From NCBI RefSeq assembly GCF_001039355.2, contig NW_019774624.1, forward strand, positions 618,726 to 682,725: a stretch of 64,000 nucleotides of DNA. The letters run 5' to 3'. The stretch's first letter is position 1. Each line of letters opens with the position of its first letter. The notes below the pieces were generated by a model that saw only the letters and a list, made by a program, of their open reading frames with translations, did no database searches and had not been told where the DNA came from. Below, one piece after another: positions 24,351 through 38,086 of the stretch. The stretch comes from Lingula anatina (Eukaryota; Brachiopoda; Lingulata; Lingulida; Lingulidae). A program made the position numbers and the translations under genes.

Positions 24351-25194
24351 ATGCACATTTGATCCTTGAATAAGAAGAATGCGTCTTTCCGATAGAGTGG
24401 GGATATATTTCTGGGTAACATATACATTTATTGGAACAGGAAACGTAACTAATGGCAAAAACGATTAACTGATGGCTCCAGCAATGGCTTGAGTATCGAT
24501 AACAAACATGTTTCCAACTAGCATTATGCTGGTATACATTGTATTGCGAATCCACTGCACTTACCGCTACATGCAACAACCATATAAACAGCAGTTAAGC
24601 GAAGTTCTAATACTTAATGTATTTTATTTTATCCACGGAGATAGCTTCTGAAAAACTAAAATTCAGTAGTAAAGGCGTTACTTTTGTCCAAACTGATGAT
24701 TCGAAATGATGCGAAAATGATAAGATACACGTGGCACGTAACTCCTGATCCGTTGTCTTTTGTAGAATGTTAATCTCTTGTGCATCACGGAAAAATAATA
24801 ATCCATTCTTCCAACGTGGAAGTGCCTTAACACTGAGAATATTCTCTTAAGACAAACTATCGGATTAATGGGCAATCAATATCCTCCGAGGATTAGTCTG
24901 GGCCAGGCGTCCTCGTGGTAATCTAATTTGTAAGATACTGAAACGAAAGAGCATAAAACGATGCGGCACATTCCTTAATTGGGAAAGAGAGCGCGATTCG
25001 GCTTCGTGACCGTGCCATTTGTAATGTTACGTCTCCCAAGGTTTACGTAAACAGCTTTTATACAGTTTTTTCATCGATATTGTCGTACCGGTAAATGGTA
25101 CTGACGAACACTGTTACTGCTGTTTAAAGGCGACTGCGAAAAGGGTCATACACAACCTAAAGACTGCTTCTGATAACTGTAAGTATTCTGTTTT

Positions 25195-25233
<39 letters not shown>

Positions 25234-25488
25234 GTGCACAGAGGCACGTTGGTGTTTTTTTCTCTTGAAATGAAATTGCCTCTACAGTTTTATCATGCAT
25301 TTTTTAAGTGAGTAAGTGCGTTTAAATCTTAAGTGCATACACAATATAGCTTCACACTGAATTGGAACAGTTTTCTCAGGTAAGATATTCAGTTTGCTTG
25401 CTAACAGTTTGCTGAGGTGAAATACAAGAATCTGTGTCAACTTGGCGACACGTTATTTTGATACCGATGTTGTGATGAGTTATCAGTT

Positions 25489-25546
25489 TAATATAATATA
25501 ATATAATATAATATAATATAATATAATATAATATAATATAATATAA
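25489..25546. repeat. (AATAT)n pentanucleotide microsatellite
   Basis: About eleven perfect 5-bp units. Confidence 0.95.
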
Positions 25547-27598
25547 GCTCCATACATAACATAGAACCTATACTCAAGCTTATCCCTCATGCTATCAATC
25601 CGGACCATAAAATATACATGTACAAGGAAACAACAGTATAATGTTGATATAGTGAAGTGATGTGTCAATAATGATTGTTCCTTTCAATAGTCCGTGTCTT
25701 TCATATTCATTTACACCAGCTAATGTAAACAGTTATGACAATATTAACATGGCGGCTTTTCAGAATTCGCATCCTTCGTTGAAAATCAGAATGCCTTCAT
25801 AACAATCGAACGGAAGTGAGTCCTAGTGAAGTCATTAAAACAAGGATCCGCGTGCTTTCTTAGACCTTATATCCTGTATCGCACGAGTGTCTGCTTGGGA
25901 CTTGGAAAACAATCGACCGTGTCTTGCTTTATCTTTCTTTTAAGTGGTATTGGAGTGCGTATTCGTGAAGTGGGCTATACGATTCGTTCTTAACCTTGTG
26001 ATAGCATGTCCAGTTGTAAGGGTCCTGTCAACATATCAGGCCTTTGTCTCATTTCTGTGTAGTTCCTATTGATTCATCTATTCATTTATTACCATATATA
26101 TATATATCTATTCATTTAGTCATCTGGTCATTGTACCTCTTTAACTATCATTTAGCTATTTTCTTTCTAGGGCTGAGAGGTTCGTTGCCCATGCGTGCCT
26201 CTCATGGGTGGAATCGACCGATAAATAAGGTTGAACATACCATAACGTTCTAAAATCCATCTGGTTTAACATTGTGGAACGGTCAATCATGAAGAAGTTT
26301 CGCTATTTTTAGACAAACCTACATGTATGACAGTGACACTGTATTCTGTTTTATCACTGTTACTATTTTAGGTGATTGTTTCTGTATAAGGACCTTAAGA
26401 GCAGAAAGAAGATTGTTTATTGCCCAATGACTCAGTTTGATTTGCGGTACGGTGTGATAAATGCTGGTTGTTGGTTCGTATTGAAATAAAATATTATATC
26501 ATTTTTGATCGTCGGAGATCGTATAACCCCCCATAACATTAGTGTTTATAAATGAAGAAATAGGAGACATGTATAGGAATTTAGGTTAAGCTAAAAAGAG
26601 TCGAATGGCGCCCATGTTTTGACTTATCTTGTACATGTAACGTTATAAGTTTTTTTCATTGTGCATTTTATCACCTTTTAGAAAGTCTCTCTCTCTCTTC
26701 CTCTCTCTCTTCGTGTGTGTGTGTGTATGTGCGTGTGTGTCTGTGTCCGTTGTGTGAATTAATGTCTAAAATTGCATGTGTATGTGCGCGTGCGTGCTTG
26801 TGTGTTCCCTCAAAGAAAGTTTTTTTAGCGTTAGATAGACCACGGTTTGTAATATCCAAGCACACATTTAGATTAAGTACTAGTACAATGAATAAGCCAT
26901 GTGGACTTCACATTTACCGTCTTTAAGAATTTACATATACGATATCTATACATGTACATGTAGGTCGTTATCCTAAGTATTGGTATCGCTGGAGTGTCAT
27001 TCCCTCGTGCGTGTTAAGCTTTTTGTTCTACTGAGTTCTACTTCATAAAAACAAGCAAAATATTCTAAACGTGATGTATTTTTAAAAGCATATCACGCTT
27101 AACAATACTGTTTTATTTTTACGGTTGGTGCCTACTAATATTATACTCCAATTTCCAATTTGGTCCAGCCGCATTCTACCCTATTTTTGACAAACGTGCT
27201 AATGGTATAATAACACACTTAAATCACTTTAATTAGCAATAGCGACCGCCTTAATGTTCTAGATAATTTGATAAAGGGGGAAAATTTTGTTTAAATGAAT
27301 TTGAAAATGCACTGCTCACACTTCCTTTGTACAATGTCGCTCTCTGGGTGTTGAATAGTGAAACCCTAATACAAGGATCGTGGGATATGATCATTTCATC
27401 ATCTATAATGGTAACGTAGGCGGGAGAGGGAAGTTTGGTTGAATGACTGTTGCAAAACCAAGATATATTACTGTCGTATAAATATTGTAGTTAGAAAACT
27501 CTCCCTGGCTAACATAACACATATATAAATATCATAAAATCAGTAATGCCACTTTCTAAGTACCCAGTACTGTTAGGTTGTTAGATTATTTTGCGTAA

Positions 27599-28532
27599 GG
27601 CCACACTTTTTTATTTTTATGGATGACATCCTGCGCGCGCACCGATTTTCGCCCGTTCTCCGAACCCCCCCCCCCCAGTCCCCAACGAAGTCGGTTGTCG
27701 CAAACGTATGCGCATGCGTATTATCGCCACGTGGAAATGTGGCCGCTTTGCCGTCAAATTCATCTCTAGGATTACTTTCAAATTACACGTCAATAAAAGT
27801 CATAAAGAGAACGGGTGCCGTCGTTTTGGATTGGTATGCCATTGATATTGGACATGCAGATATCACCTTTTTACAATTGTGCGAAAGGCTGGCGGCAGCG
27901 AGCGATTATCGACCGAAAAATTTCTGTGACTTTTTGTACAAAGCAGCACATGCCAGGTTTTCTGTAGCGAAAAAACAGGGTCGACAAGGGCGTCGAGGTA
28001 TTTGGTGGGCTGATGTCGGACAGGCCACCTGACAGTTTGGCTGCCTCATGTGAGTCGAAGTAGACAAAATGGCATCGTCCGAAATGACCTTTAATAGATT
28101 TGGTAGTATTAAGCATATCTTTGCATCATTTTTTAAACATTTCTGTAAAGTGTTCAAAATGCTTTAATATTCTGAGAATACAAATAAAGACACACTGTTT
28201 GTTTGATATTTGTTTTATTGATTGCTATACCAACAAAATGCATGAAATAACCTTGAATATTGATTTGGTAATATGAAGTATATCTATTCATGACTTTTTT
28301 TTTTACATTTCTACGAAGTATTCACAATGCTTTAATATTTTGAGAGCATGGATAAAGACATATTGTTAGTTTGCTCCGTGTTTCTGTGGTAAAATTTGTG
28401 TTTCCAGCTGTGTACTGACAGCATTCCTTAACTTAAGAAGTATTTTTTTTTTGGACTGTTTTTTTTTCGCCCTCTCGCACCGATTTTGGGGTACCCAGAG
28501 GATGTCATCCATAAAAATAAAAAAGTGTGGCC
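27599..28532. mobile_element. 934-bp TIR element with 33-bp perfect inverted repeats
   Basis: The first 33 bp (starting GGCCACACTTTTTTATTTTT) are exactly repeated in inverse at the right end, followed by further imperfect matching (GCACCGATTTT). TAA flanks both ends (27596-27598, 28533-28535), consistent with a PIF/Harbinger-type TWA duplication. The interior has a 137-codon frame at 27619-28032 starting inside the left TIR, without recognisable transposase motifs. It also has two diverged direct copies of an ~85-bp block (about 28125-28210 and 28300-28380). Probably nonautonomous; perfect TIRs suggest recent movement. Confidence 0.85.
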
Positions 28533-28535
28533 TAA

Positions 28536-30160
28536 CAGGCAATCAAGAGTGGAAAATTAAAGTTGCAGGGCGCATTTACAATGAAACTTTCGTATTAGGT
28601 AGTCTTAAATACTCTCGCTGAATGCAATTAGATTAACAGATTAACACCCCTCCTACTGTTTCCAAGGTACTCGTATATAATCTCCAGCCTGTCTGCACTC
28701 TACTAAACGACAGGAGAAGGCAAGTTCTTCATTTAATCTGATTGCATTTAGCAAAGTTCCCCTCGGAGTTAGTTTGTACGATAGTGTCATTGTGAACGCA
28801 TCTATACTTGGAAATGTCTTTAATTCATATTTCCTATGTTTACACATCATGTAAAGCTTCATACCTTTCCCAGTACCAGCTTTGTATATTCCCTACTGAC
28901 ATGTACAGGAAGACATGGCCATTTAAACGTGACGGGAAACATTTAGTGCTAATAATCATCTAATTAAAACGGAATACATGTACTAGTGAACCATCCGAAA
29001 TCCAGTAGAGGGACGGATGGGACAACGATTCGCAAGATTACGTAGGAGAAAATTGCTTTTTGAGGGGGATTTAATTAAGCAGGAAAACTCGGATAGGGCA
29101 TCTTTAAGTTTACACGCGTGCCTATTGCATTAAATGTAGTTAAATGTTTTGAAACCGCAGAGCTCCGGCCAACGGTTGAATTGGCTGACAAAGCCGGGCG
29201 CTTTTCTTATCACACATCAGCTTCTGTTTGATGCTGTGCAAGACGATTTCTTCCAAGCATTCTCATCTTCTGGTATCGTAGAACACCATATTCAACATAT
29301 TCAGTGCCAACCAGTCAACCTTCTTTGCTGTTGACTACATTGCACGTGTGAGATGGTGAATATTGCAGACCGGGAGAACCATATTAACCACTGGAAATAT
29401 TAAACAATTGATCTTCGTGAGTCAAGCCTGGGATTGTATACAGTTTACCAGCGTGTATGCATGAATCTGAACGACTGCTCTTCAAGTTACCTCAAATTCT
29501 GCGATAAGACCTCCATGCAGACTTGCACGACGAGACATTACATTTCTTATATCGTCTGTTGGGGGTGGGGGTGGGAATGGGGGATGAAGAGCCAATTTCT
29601 CCTGTATTCAGATTAAACAATGTATTAATATTCGACTATGCATACGGAAATGTACATGTAGTACCTGGGCACAGGGGCCCAGCACATACACATGCGTGCT
29701 ACATTCAAAACATATTTTTAAAAATGTAACATGCAGAGGGTACATTAGGCAGATTGAGATCCAAATAGTTTTCGTTAATCTCAGCTGTTTCAACCTCGCC
29801 TCCACAGTTTGGGGCCTTGGTTATCTCCAACGGCCTATACAAAATGACTACATTGTATCACGGGACAGTGTTTGTGTGTTTAACATCAGTTCAGTGAGTA
29901 CCACCACAGTATTTTTTGAATGCATGGGGTGTTAAAACAAGTATTACAATCCTCGAAAGATACCCATTTTGTGACAGTTGCAAGGCAGTTCGAGTCCAAC
30001 AGTACAGGTAGCTAGGGGCCGAGCTACAATTGAGAAATTTATCTGGCACTGAATCTGAATAGAGCTAGTATACAGCACTGAGGAATACATGTATGTTAAA
30101 CGCGATTTTGAGAACAAACCTTGTCTAATAACATTATTTACATCACTTTTATTTCTTTTC
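28536..30160. other. Intergenic DNA upstream of the SLC45 gene
   Basis: No supported coding exon. The TTTCTTTTCAG acceptor ending at 30162 implies that the SLC45 transcript has a noncoding first exon somewhere in this interval; I could not place it. Confidence 0.5.
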
Positions 30161-30175
30161 AGAAAATCCGTCACC

Positions 30176-33100
30176 ATGTCTATGGGACTTTTAACCTCAA
30201 CCATGCGGGCATTTAAGGAGGCCGGGATGTCTGTAACAAACATCGACAATCTTAGATATGCAGACAACGCAGATTACAGCCATGTGCGCATGCGCAAATC
30301 TAAAATACAGCTAATCTTGCTCAGTGCAGCCGTCTGTGGAATAGAATTCTGTTACGCAGCTGAAACTGCGTTTGTCAGTCCATGTTTATTGAAGCTTGGA
30401 ATCCACGTGTCTTACATGACAATGGTGTGGTGCTTGAGCCCTCTCTTCGGATTCTTCATGGGGCCGTTGCTTGGCACTCTTAGCGATAGGTGCCGCTTAA
30501 AGCTGGGGCGCAGGCGGCCTTTTATTCTCATTTTATCAGCAGGTATCGTACTTGGGCTTATTTTGGTGCCAAACGGAAGAGATCTTGGATTTTTGATGGG
30601 TGATACGCATGCTTCCTGGAACATTGACAGCGCTGAGAACACCACACAATTTCCTGATCAAAATCATGCAAATACATCGGAAATAACGCCAGAAACATAC
30701 ACAGGAAAGTATTATCGGGGACCTGACATGGAAAGATCACGTTTTATTGAGCAATTTAATTTCACCTAATATTACAAGATTTATCACCGATGACTATACA
30801 GCGTATATTGACTTGACTACACCGAACAATGCATTAGATGCGCTTTATGCCGACACGAGCACACCACTGCCAACAGCAACAATGCTCGAACTAAATACGC
30901 CAAGGAGCATCTACGATTTTGTTCCAGGGCTCCATATAAACGGTCTAATCATTACAATCATCGGGGTGGTGTTCTTGGACTTCAGTTGTGATGCGTGCCA
31001 AGCACCTTGTCGGTCTTATCTTCTAGAGGTGACCACGGAGCAGGACCATGCCACCGGCTTGACGATATTCACGATGGTAGCAGGCCTTGGCGGTTCCATT
31101 GGCTACTTGATGGGTGGGATAAATTGGAATGCAGTGGGTGATAGCAACGGAGATTTCTTCGAGCATGTCAGGATTGTTTTCTCCATCGTTTTGTTTCTCT
31201 TCATCATGTGCGTCCTGATCACGATAACAAGATTTCGGGAAATACCATTGGATGAGATACATGACTGGTCGCTTAAGACTTCCAAAAGCGCCACGGAGCA
31301 GGATAATAAGAAAACGGGTGATGCTGGCGAACCTGAAACACCTGCCGCGTTATATGATGATGCCTTTAATTATAATCCGTCTTCTGCCCATACAGCGGAT
31401 GCGCAACATTTGTATAATTTCAATTCTGATCCACCGCCCAATCGACAAAATCACCAAAACCCTTTCCCTGCTTACCCAAGTTTCGAAATATCTCGCAGGG
31501 CGTCTGATCCAGGCGAGGGGCGCCTATCACGTCCGTACTCATCACCAGATTTGGAAAACCATCTCCAAATCCCCAACTGCGTGGACCAGGACGGCAGTCA
31601 TGTCATGAGACAAGATGAAGTCACCCTAAAAGGTTACTGGTTATCAATTCTCCATATGCCTCGGTCGGTGGCCTATCTCTGCCTGACTAATTTGTTCTGT
31701 TGGATGTCTTTGGTATGTTATTCCTTGTACTTTACGGATTTCGTAGGCCAAGTGGTGTATGGAGGTGATCCTAATGCTCCCGCGGACAGCAAGAAGCATA
31801 GGTTAGTATTATTAATTAATGAATTAGTTTTAATTCAAATCTTTGAATGAATCAATCAATGAATTTAATATTATCATTATTATTATTATTGAAAACGAAG
31901 GCATGAGCTTTCTGGTACATGTACCTTCTGTGTATTTCAGATATATCTTTGTTTCTACAGTGCATACTGATACTTGGACTTTATCAATTGAATACATATT
32001 TTTGTAAATATTGGGGTGTTTTTATGCCTAAATAGACTTTGTTTTTAAACAGATGACGTGAAATACGGCGCACACTGACGAGAGCTTGTGCAGTATTACC
32101 GATATGTATGATACCGTACATCCCGGTCTCTGTTTTTTAGCCTCTATGATGAAGGAGTTCGAATGGGATCGTTTGGTATGGCTCTGTACTCCTTCTCCTG
32201 TTCCATGTATTCGCTGGCTATAGAGAAACTTGTCAAAAAGTTCCGTAAGTGGCATATGATATTACCTGTAGGTTGGGTCCTTCGCACTTGTAAAAAGGAT
32301 GAAATTATATTCTTACCTAAAAGTTAAATTAATTCATATTATTCATCTGACATTGGTGATATTTTACAAATGTGATACAAATATAAATTGATTTTTGCTT
32401 GTGGCGTGTGTTCTATGGATTTAATGCAATTCTGATGTTATTAATTAAAACCATGTAAACTTAGCTCCGTAGAAATATTTATGATATGATAGAAAAATTT
32501 GATAGAAAATACTCAAATGTTTAAAAATGCCGTCAGAGTTTGGATAGTGTTCAGACTTACATGCAGAAGTCTCTGTATTCTTTTTCAGACTCTCTTTTTA
32601 ACCCCAAATTCTATTACAGGGACCAAACCCGTATACATTTGTGGACAACTCGTATACACAGTTGGAATGATACTTATGGCTGCAACTAAAAGCAAGGTCG
32701 CAGTAATTCTCCTCTCGCCGACTGCCGGAATAATGTATGCCACGTTGTTTACGCTCCCTTATATGTTAATTGCCAATTACCACTCGTGTGAAATGGTTAG
32801 TATGGACTAGTGTTTTGATAATAGGACTACTTGAACATGTACCTTATTTCAGTGGTGCAAGAATTTCTCAAAACGAAGAAAATTTCTCAAATTGGTACCG
32901 TGTACTTAAGGAAATAGTTCCCAAAAACAATGCCTCTCAAGAGGCCCTGTGTGTATTTATTGAGACCATTGTTTGAATTACCTGCATTTCTACTTTTTAT
33001 CAATCTTGTTTGTAATTATCGGAATAATCCTACGCTGCGTCACATGCCTTTCCTCTGCAATACTCTAGTTCATGGACAAAATTATTGTTCATGTCCAGTT

Positions 33101-33402
33101 TCAGGACACATTCTGCTACATTTCTTGCCACAAAATTTTGAACGCTTATGATATGAACTTTACCTGTTTTTCAGTTTGAAGAACTCGTCCCTGAAAGCAC
33201 CAAGACAATCCACCCCCGAGGCCTGGGCACTGACGTGGCTCTCGTTAGTAGCATGTGTTTTGCTGCGCAGTTCCTGTTGTCGGCGGGCCTCGGGAGCCTG
33301 GTCCACGCAGTGGGGAGTCCTGTCGCGGTCGTGGTGTGTGCTGCGGTTTTTAGCTTGTTTGGGTCGCTTACAGCAACCAAAGTGCTATATTTAGATAAAT
33401 AA
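30176..33402 (+). CDS. SLC45-family proton-coupled sugar transporter, 4 coding exons
   Basis: Multi-pass carrier of the MFS/GPH type. Coding exons: 30176-31801, 32141-32244, 32620-32795, 33175-33402 (TAA), about 710 residues, close to SLC45A1/A4 and longer than SLC45A2. The start ATG has context CACCATGT, 13 nt after a splice acceptor. Family signatures are in order: GIEFCYAAETAFVSPCLLKL in TM1, the MFS loop LSDRCRLKLGRRRPFIL, AGLGGSIGYLMGGINW around TM5, a long central cytoplasmic loop (~330-470, Pro/Asn/Asp rich), LYDEGVRMGSFG, and RGLGTDVALVSS near the C-terminus. The family moves sugars with protons at plasma or organelle membranes. The frame changes by +1 nt between about 30684 and 30769, within the variable TM3-TM4 loop (two stop-free frames overlap there). 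This may be a base error, a polymorphism or a small unannotated intron; the rest looks intact. Confidence 0.88.
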
Positions 33403-35062
33403 GCCATGATGCCCCTCCCCTAAGTGTCGAACCAGTGTTTATATCCGAATGGCAGTATCGCTGAGGCTTCTTTTGTTTCAGTAGAAGATGAAATGTTTCT
33501 GTAGCTTACTTTCTTACATATTGTATTGTCGTTCAATTTGACTGGTTGAAAAGAGGCGTTGTCTCTTTCAGAGCCGTTGACTAGAGCGCAAATAGCAAAT
33601 CGTCTAACTGATTTCTGTGCTTCATGTGCGCAATCGTCAAGTGTCAAACGTGCTAACTGATTGGTTCATCAATATATTTATAATTTCTTTGTGCAAATCT
33701 TACCAACGCATAATGCATCGAATAAACTTGCCGAGGTGGACGTAAGTTTTTCATTTTCATATGTGCCTACACACTTCTGATTGATCAACGACTGCAGAAA
33801 AGAATGCTTAGGTACTTGTACCGGTATTGCGGTAGTATGAATAAATGGCCATTTTAAACTACCGGTATCAAACACATCCTATTCAAATTTTATTGAGAGG
33901 CGTGTCTAGCAGACATGAGACACCACTTCCCTATCGAGATAATATTCAAAAGACGTCGAATAAACCGGGTATGTCTGCTGATGGAAGGGCCAAATAATGT
34001 GTAACAAACATGTTCAATACAAGTGCGATCAATTTTGAATAAGTGACATTTGTCAAGGAATTAGATATTCTCAGCGTCGACAAAGCCTACTGCTAATAAC
34101 GAGGCTTTACAATTAACAATTTAAATCTCTCCTATAGAAAAATGTATCCTGAATCTGCACTGAAAGGCACACAATATACAAGTTGCAAGCCTACTCTGTC
34201 AAAGCACAAAGTTTGTAAAGTTCTAAACAACAGAAGAAAGACTTTAATCAAATGAAATCGGAAATAGAAAGGGCTAATTTAATATTAAAGTTACAGAAAC
34301 GTCGGGGGGGGGGGGACTAAACAAATAGATTCTGGGAGCATCATTGGAGTGCTTCAGTCTGCTTTGTTACCTGCCTCGTGATGGCGATTAGAGCTTGGTT
34401 TTGAATGCAGTGAAAAAAGCTGATATTATTGCCAGACTAATTCGGTGTAAGTTATACTGTTCTTAATGAGAGAGAGATTTAACAGGTAACAAATAATAGT
34501 AAATAAACCTATATTGTTTGTCTTTGTTGTTTTATCAAATGCGCATAGACGACAGTTGACAGTGTGGCGTAGGAAAAATAAACAAGATCATCTGTCCTTC
34601 CTTTTTAATAATAAAACAATTCTGATTAAAATAAAAACAGTTTAACAACAGTATGATGATGCGAGATCTTGAATACAGTCAGCGTTTGTGTATGGCCACT
34701 TTATACGGCACGATGGATTTTTCATAACTGCCTTTGTACCCGAAAAGCAATACCGCAAAATGATTTTCTCAGGAAACGAGACTATAAATTTCTACGTACT
34801 ATTGATTTAAAGGTACTTATGTTATATTTAATAGCGGCATTTATACCCAGGTTGTAGTTAATGACACAACAGAGCAAACAATAAAATCATGTACGTGTAT
34901 CATCGTAGTAATAACCACTTAATTGAAACATTCCTCGTATTTATCCTCGCATCTTAAGATTAGTGGGTTAAAATACAGATGCGGCTATGTTAAATAAGCA
35001 GAAATGAAACCACGTCCTCATTTTCCTCGTTCAAAATATTTTTTAAATCCAATGTCTGGGAT
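33403..35062. other. Intergenic DNA between converging genes
   Basis: Lies between the stop codons of the SLC45 gene (+) and the PPxY membrane-protein gene (-), so it should contain both 3' UTRs. Several AATAAA-like hexamers are present, but I cannot assign one to either gene. Otherwise only a G run near 34304 was noted. Confidence 0.5.
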
Positions 35063-38045
35063 CTAACGCCTGCTTTGGACGCCCCCTATTCCAGGTAAAG
35101 CTACGCCATATTGTTGGCTGTGAAGTCGGGCGTGTTGGTGCCGAGCGGATGTGTAATTAAGGTTATTTTCAGTTTGTCTTGTAGACCGACCTCGGTCAAT
35201 CGCTGGAGTTGACTTTGTCATGGCGTCCATTTTTGGTTGATCCCAGTTTTGTGCATAAGATTTGGAGACATCATGAGGAAAACTGATTCCATCATAATCT
35301 GTCCACCCCGTGTCGTCTGCTGCATTGCCTTTTTGTTCAAGTCGAGTGCTTGCAGGAGGATTACCTCTTACGTACTGGTCCGTGTTAGTCACTCCGTTTC
35401 CCGCACCTCTATCGCTATAGGCGCTCCACCTATTACGCTGCAGATGACTCTGGAAGTCAGAACGAGGTTCCTCGGTAGAGGGAGGTACGTATGATATCCT
35501 GTCTTGCACACCTACTCGTGCTTGTTCATTTTCCTCCGGATAGTCGTAATCAGGTGGGAGATAGTATTTTCTGTTGTAAGCTGCCATAGTATGTGTGTTT
35601 TCATATCTGGGTTCGGTGTCCTGCTGGTCACGCGTCTCGGGTATTTGTGAGGGCCCACTGGCCTGAGGGTATTGGCTATCCGTACTAATTTGTCTTGGAG
35701 TTTCACCTCTGTATTGACCTTCCGATCCTCGAGCACGTGCCTGTAAATGAGAATAAAGGCAGATTCAATTTACATCTATCCCTACAAAACATTTTTTTCT
35801 TATAAGTTCTTAGAGGGTTGGGTCTGGGTTCTGTTTCTGATGTTTTATAAGACCAAAAATGGCACTGGTGCCAAGGTTACCGGCACGTGGGTGTATATCA
35901 CGTACTCAGTACTTGTACATGTCCTCCCACCACACACCCATGCAACGTGCCTAAATAATGTCATTAAGGAGCTATTTAACATCTACTGGTTGTTATGCCG
36001 ATGTTCAACAACTACTTCCTGACACACCTAGACAAATTTTGTATTGTAACATTTTTTTCTTATAAGTTCTTAGAGGGTGGGTCTGGGTTCTGTTTCTGAT
36101 GTTTTATAAGACCAAAAATGGCACTGGTGCCAAGGTTACCGGCACGTGGGTGTATATCACGTACTCAGTACTTGTACATGTCCTCCCACCACACACCCAT
36201 GCAACGTGCCTAAATAATGTCATTAAGGAGCTATTTAACATCTACTGGTTGTTATGCCGATCGATGTTCAACAACTACTTCCTGACACACCTAGACAAAT
36301 TTTGTATTGTATCCCCCCCCCCCCCCCGATATCCAACACTCGAGTACATGGTAATTACAGTGCGGGCATTGCCCGTGCAGCGACAAGCTAATTACGAGAT
36401 AAATAAGTTTGTATTTCATGTTCAAACAAAAAATACCTCATTGTAAAAGTAGTTTACATATATCGGATTATAAAGGTCGGTTCTGTCCGCCGTCTTTGGC
36501 AGTCTTGATGGATAACTGTTACCACCAGCTCTCGGTACATTTTGTGTTTGTCCTGTGGGATCGTACGGGTCTCGACCAATCGATACAGGACCCTGGCCAC
36601 GTGATCCGCCACTATGCTGTGTTCCAAGACGTCCGCGTGCAACAGATGCTGGACGGCCATTTTGGGGGAAACCACCAAGGCTCCTGTTATAATATGGTGG
36701 ACGAGAAGGCCCGCCATTGTGTCTAAAGTTGTAAAAAGACTCAGAGTCGGGATCTGGGACAGGATCTTCATCGTACAAGGTATTGGGCTCGCTTGTGTCG
36801 ATGGGAGGTTCGTTCCTGAAGTCTTGTATGGAGGCCATGTATTTGTTTATCACAGGGTTCATGTGGTGACTTCGTGGCTTTTTTGTCTTGGATTTGCGTT
36901 GCTGGAGGCAGACAAATACCAATAGCGCAACAGCAGCGAGAAATAACACGCCCGCAGTCGTGCCAAATGCTATGGCATATACCAAAGCCTGAGAAAGCTC
37001 TGAAAAATATAAAGTTAATATTAGTATTACAGCATGTATATTAAATACATACTTAACACTGAAGTTACATAAAACATTTCTCTATTTATGTTGAATCTGG
37101 CAATACATAAATTACTAGTTGTTTGGGAAACTTATTGATAGCATAGCTTTAAATCCATTAAAAAATTTGGAAGGAAAATAGCAACAGGACATAAATCTGC
37201 CAAGTTGTCTGTTGACCTATTTTTCGTATGGAGTTTAATTTATGTATAGAAGTTTGAATATTCGGATGCACTTAAAGCTTATACACGTAAAACTACTTTC
37301 CATAAATAATATCAACCTACATAAGGAAGTAAAGGAAAAGAAAAAAAAATAGGTAAAGGCATAAATACTTATAAATTTATAGGTAAACTATATAATGGTT
37401 CATGTTAATAGGGAAAAGAGACAATCTTTTTAAAAGATTTTATTATTAACGCCCTTAAACTTTTAAGTTAAGTTAATGTCATTATTGTATTGTAATCTTT
37501 AACAATTTAATAATAATACAGTACATTGAACTGTATCATAATGGAATGTGCTATTTAAGAAATGAATTTTGTTATAATCAAAACCATCGATCGCGCACAA
37601 AAGGTCTTTTTTCCTTCAGTATAAGCCCTTACACTAGGATGTTAAAAGGTTTCAGACTCGAATATCGCCAAACACATCACGGAATCTATATTGAAAATGA
37701 AAGAAAAAACAAAAGAAAAGGTCCCTACTACGGATTGCGTAAAAAACGAATATTAGATGTAGTTTTTCGAGAATTATCCTAATTTGAAATCACACGATGT
37801 TACCGAAACACAAAACTTTTAAGTAAAAATTTAAAAATGTACACGCTCTCTGCCAACCGGTCAACATTGTTCCAAAGTGTCTGTATCAAAAATGCGCGAT
37901 ACAAGAAAGGTTACATGTATTTGCCCAACATTCCACTGTGATTCGGGCAACTACATGTAGGGTAAAAAATGAATCAAACCAAACCAAACTGAGATAAATC
38001 ACATGTGTACATGATTGAATATGAAAATCTCAAGAATTCTCACCA

Positions 38046-38086
<41 letters not shown>

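Larger units (their letters stand above)
20916..27598. other. Gene-poor intergenic DNA
   Basis: No exon with both splice consensus and a recognisable protein was found. Contents: homeobox upstream region (20.9-21.3 kb), a minus-strand tRNA-derived SINE (21990-22232) with (ATA)n just beyond it, CT/GT microsatellites near 24274-24350, 25197-25231 and 26687-26750, and an (AATAT)n array at 25489-25546. Most open frames here are short or lie across simple repeats. Confidence 0.6.

Noticed and set aside
27619-28032. 137-codon frame as a host gene
   Set aside because: It begins inside the TIR of a transposon-like element and has no recognisable domain; treated as part of the element.
35747-36446. 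Plus-strand frames of 91 and 115 codons with identical segments
   Set aside because: They arise from the intronic tandem duplication and lie opposite intron 2 of the minus-strand PPxY gene.
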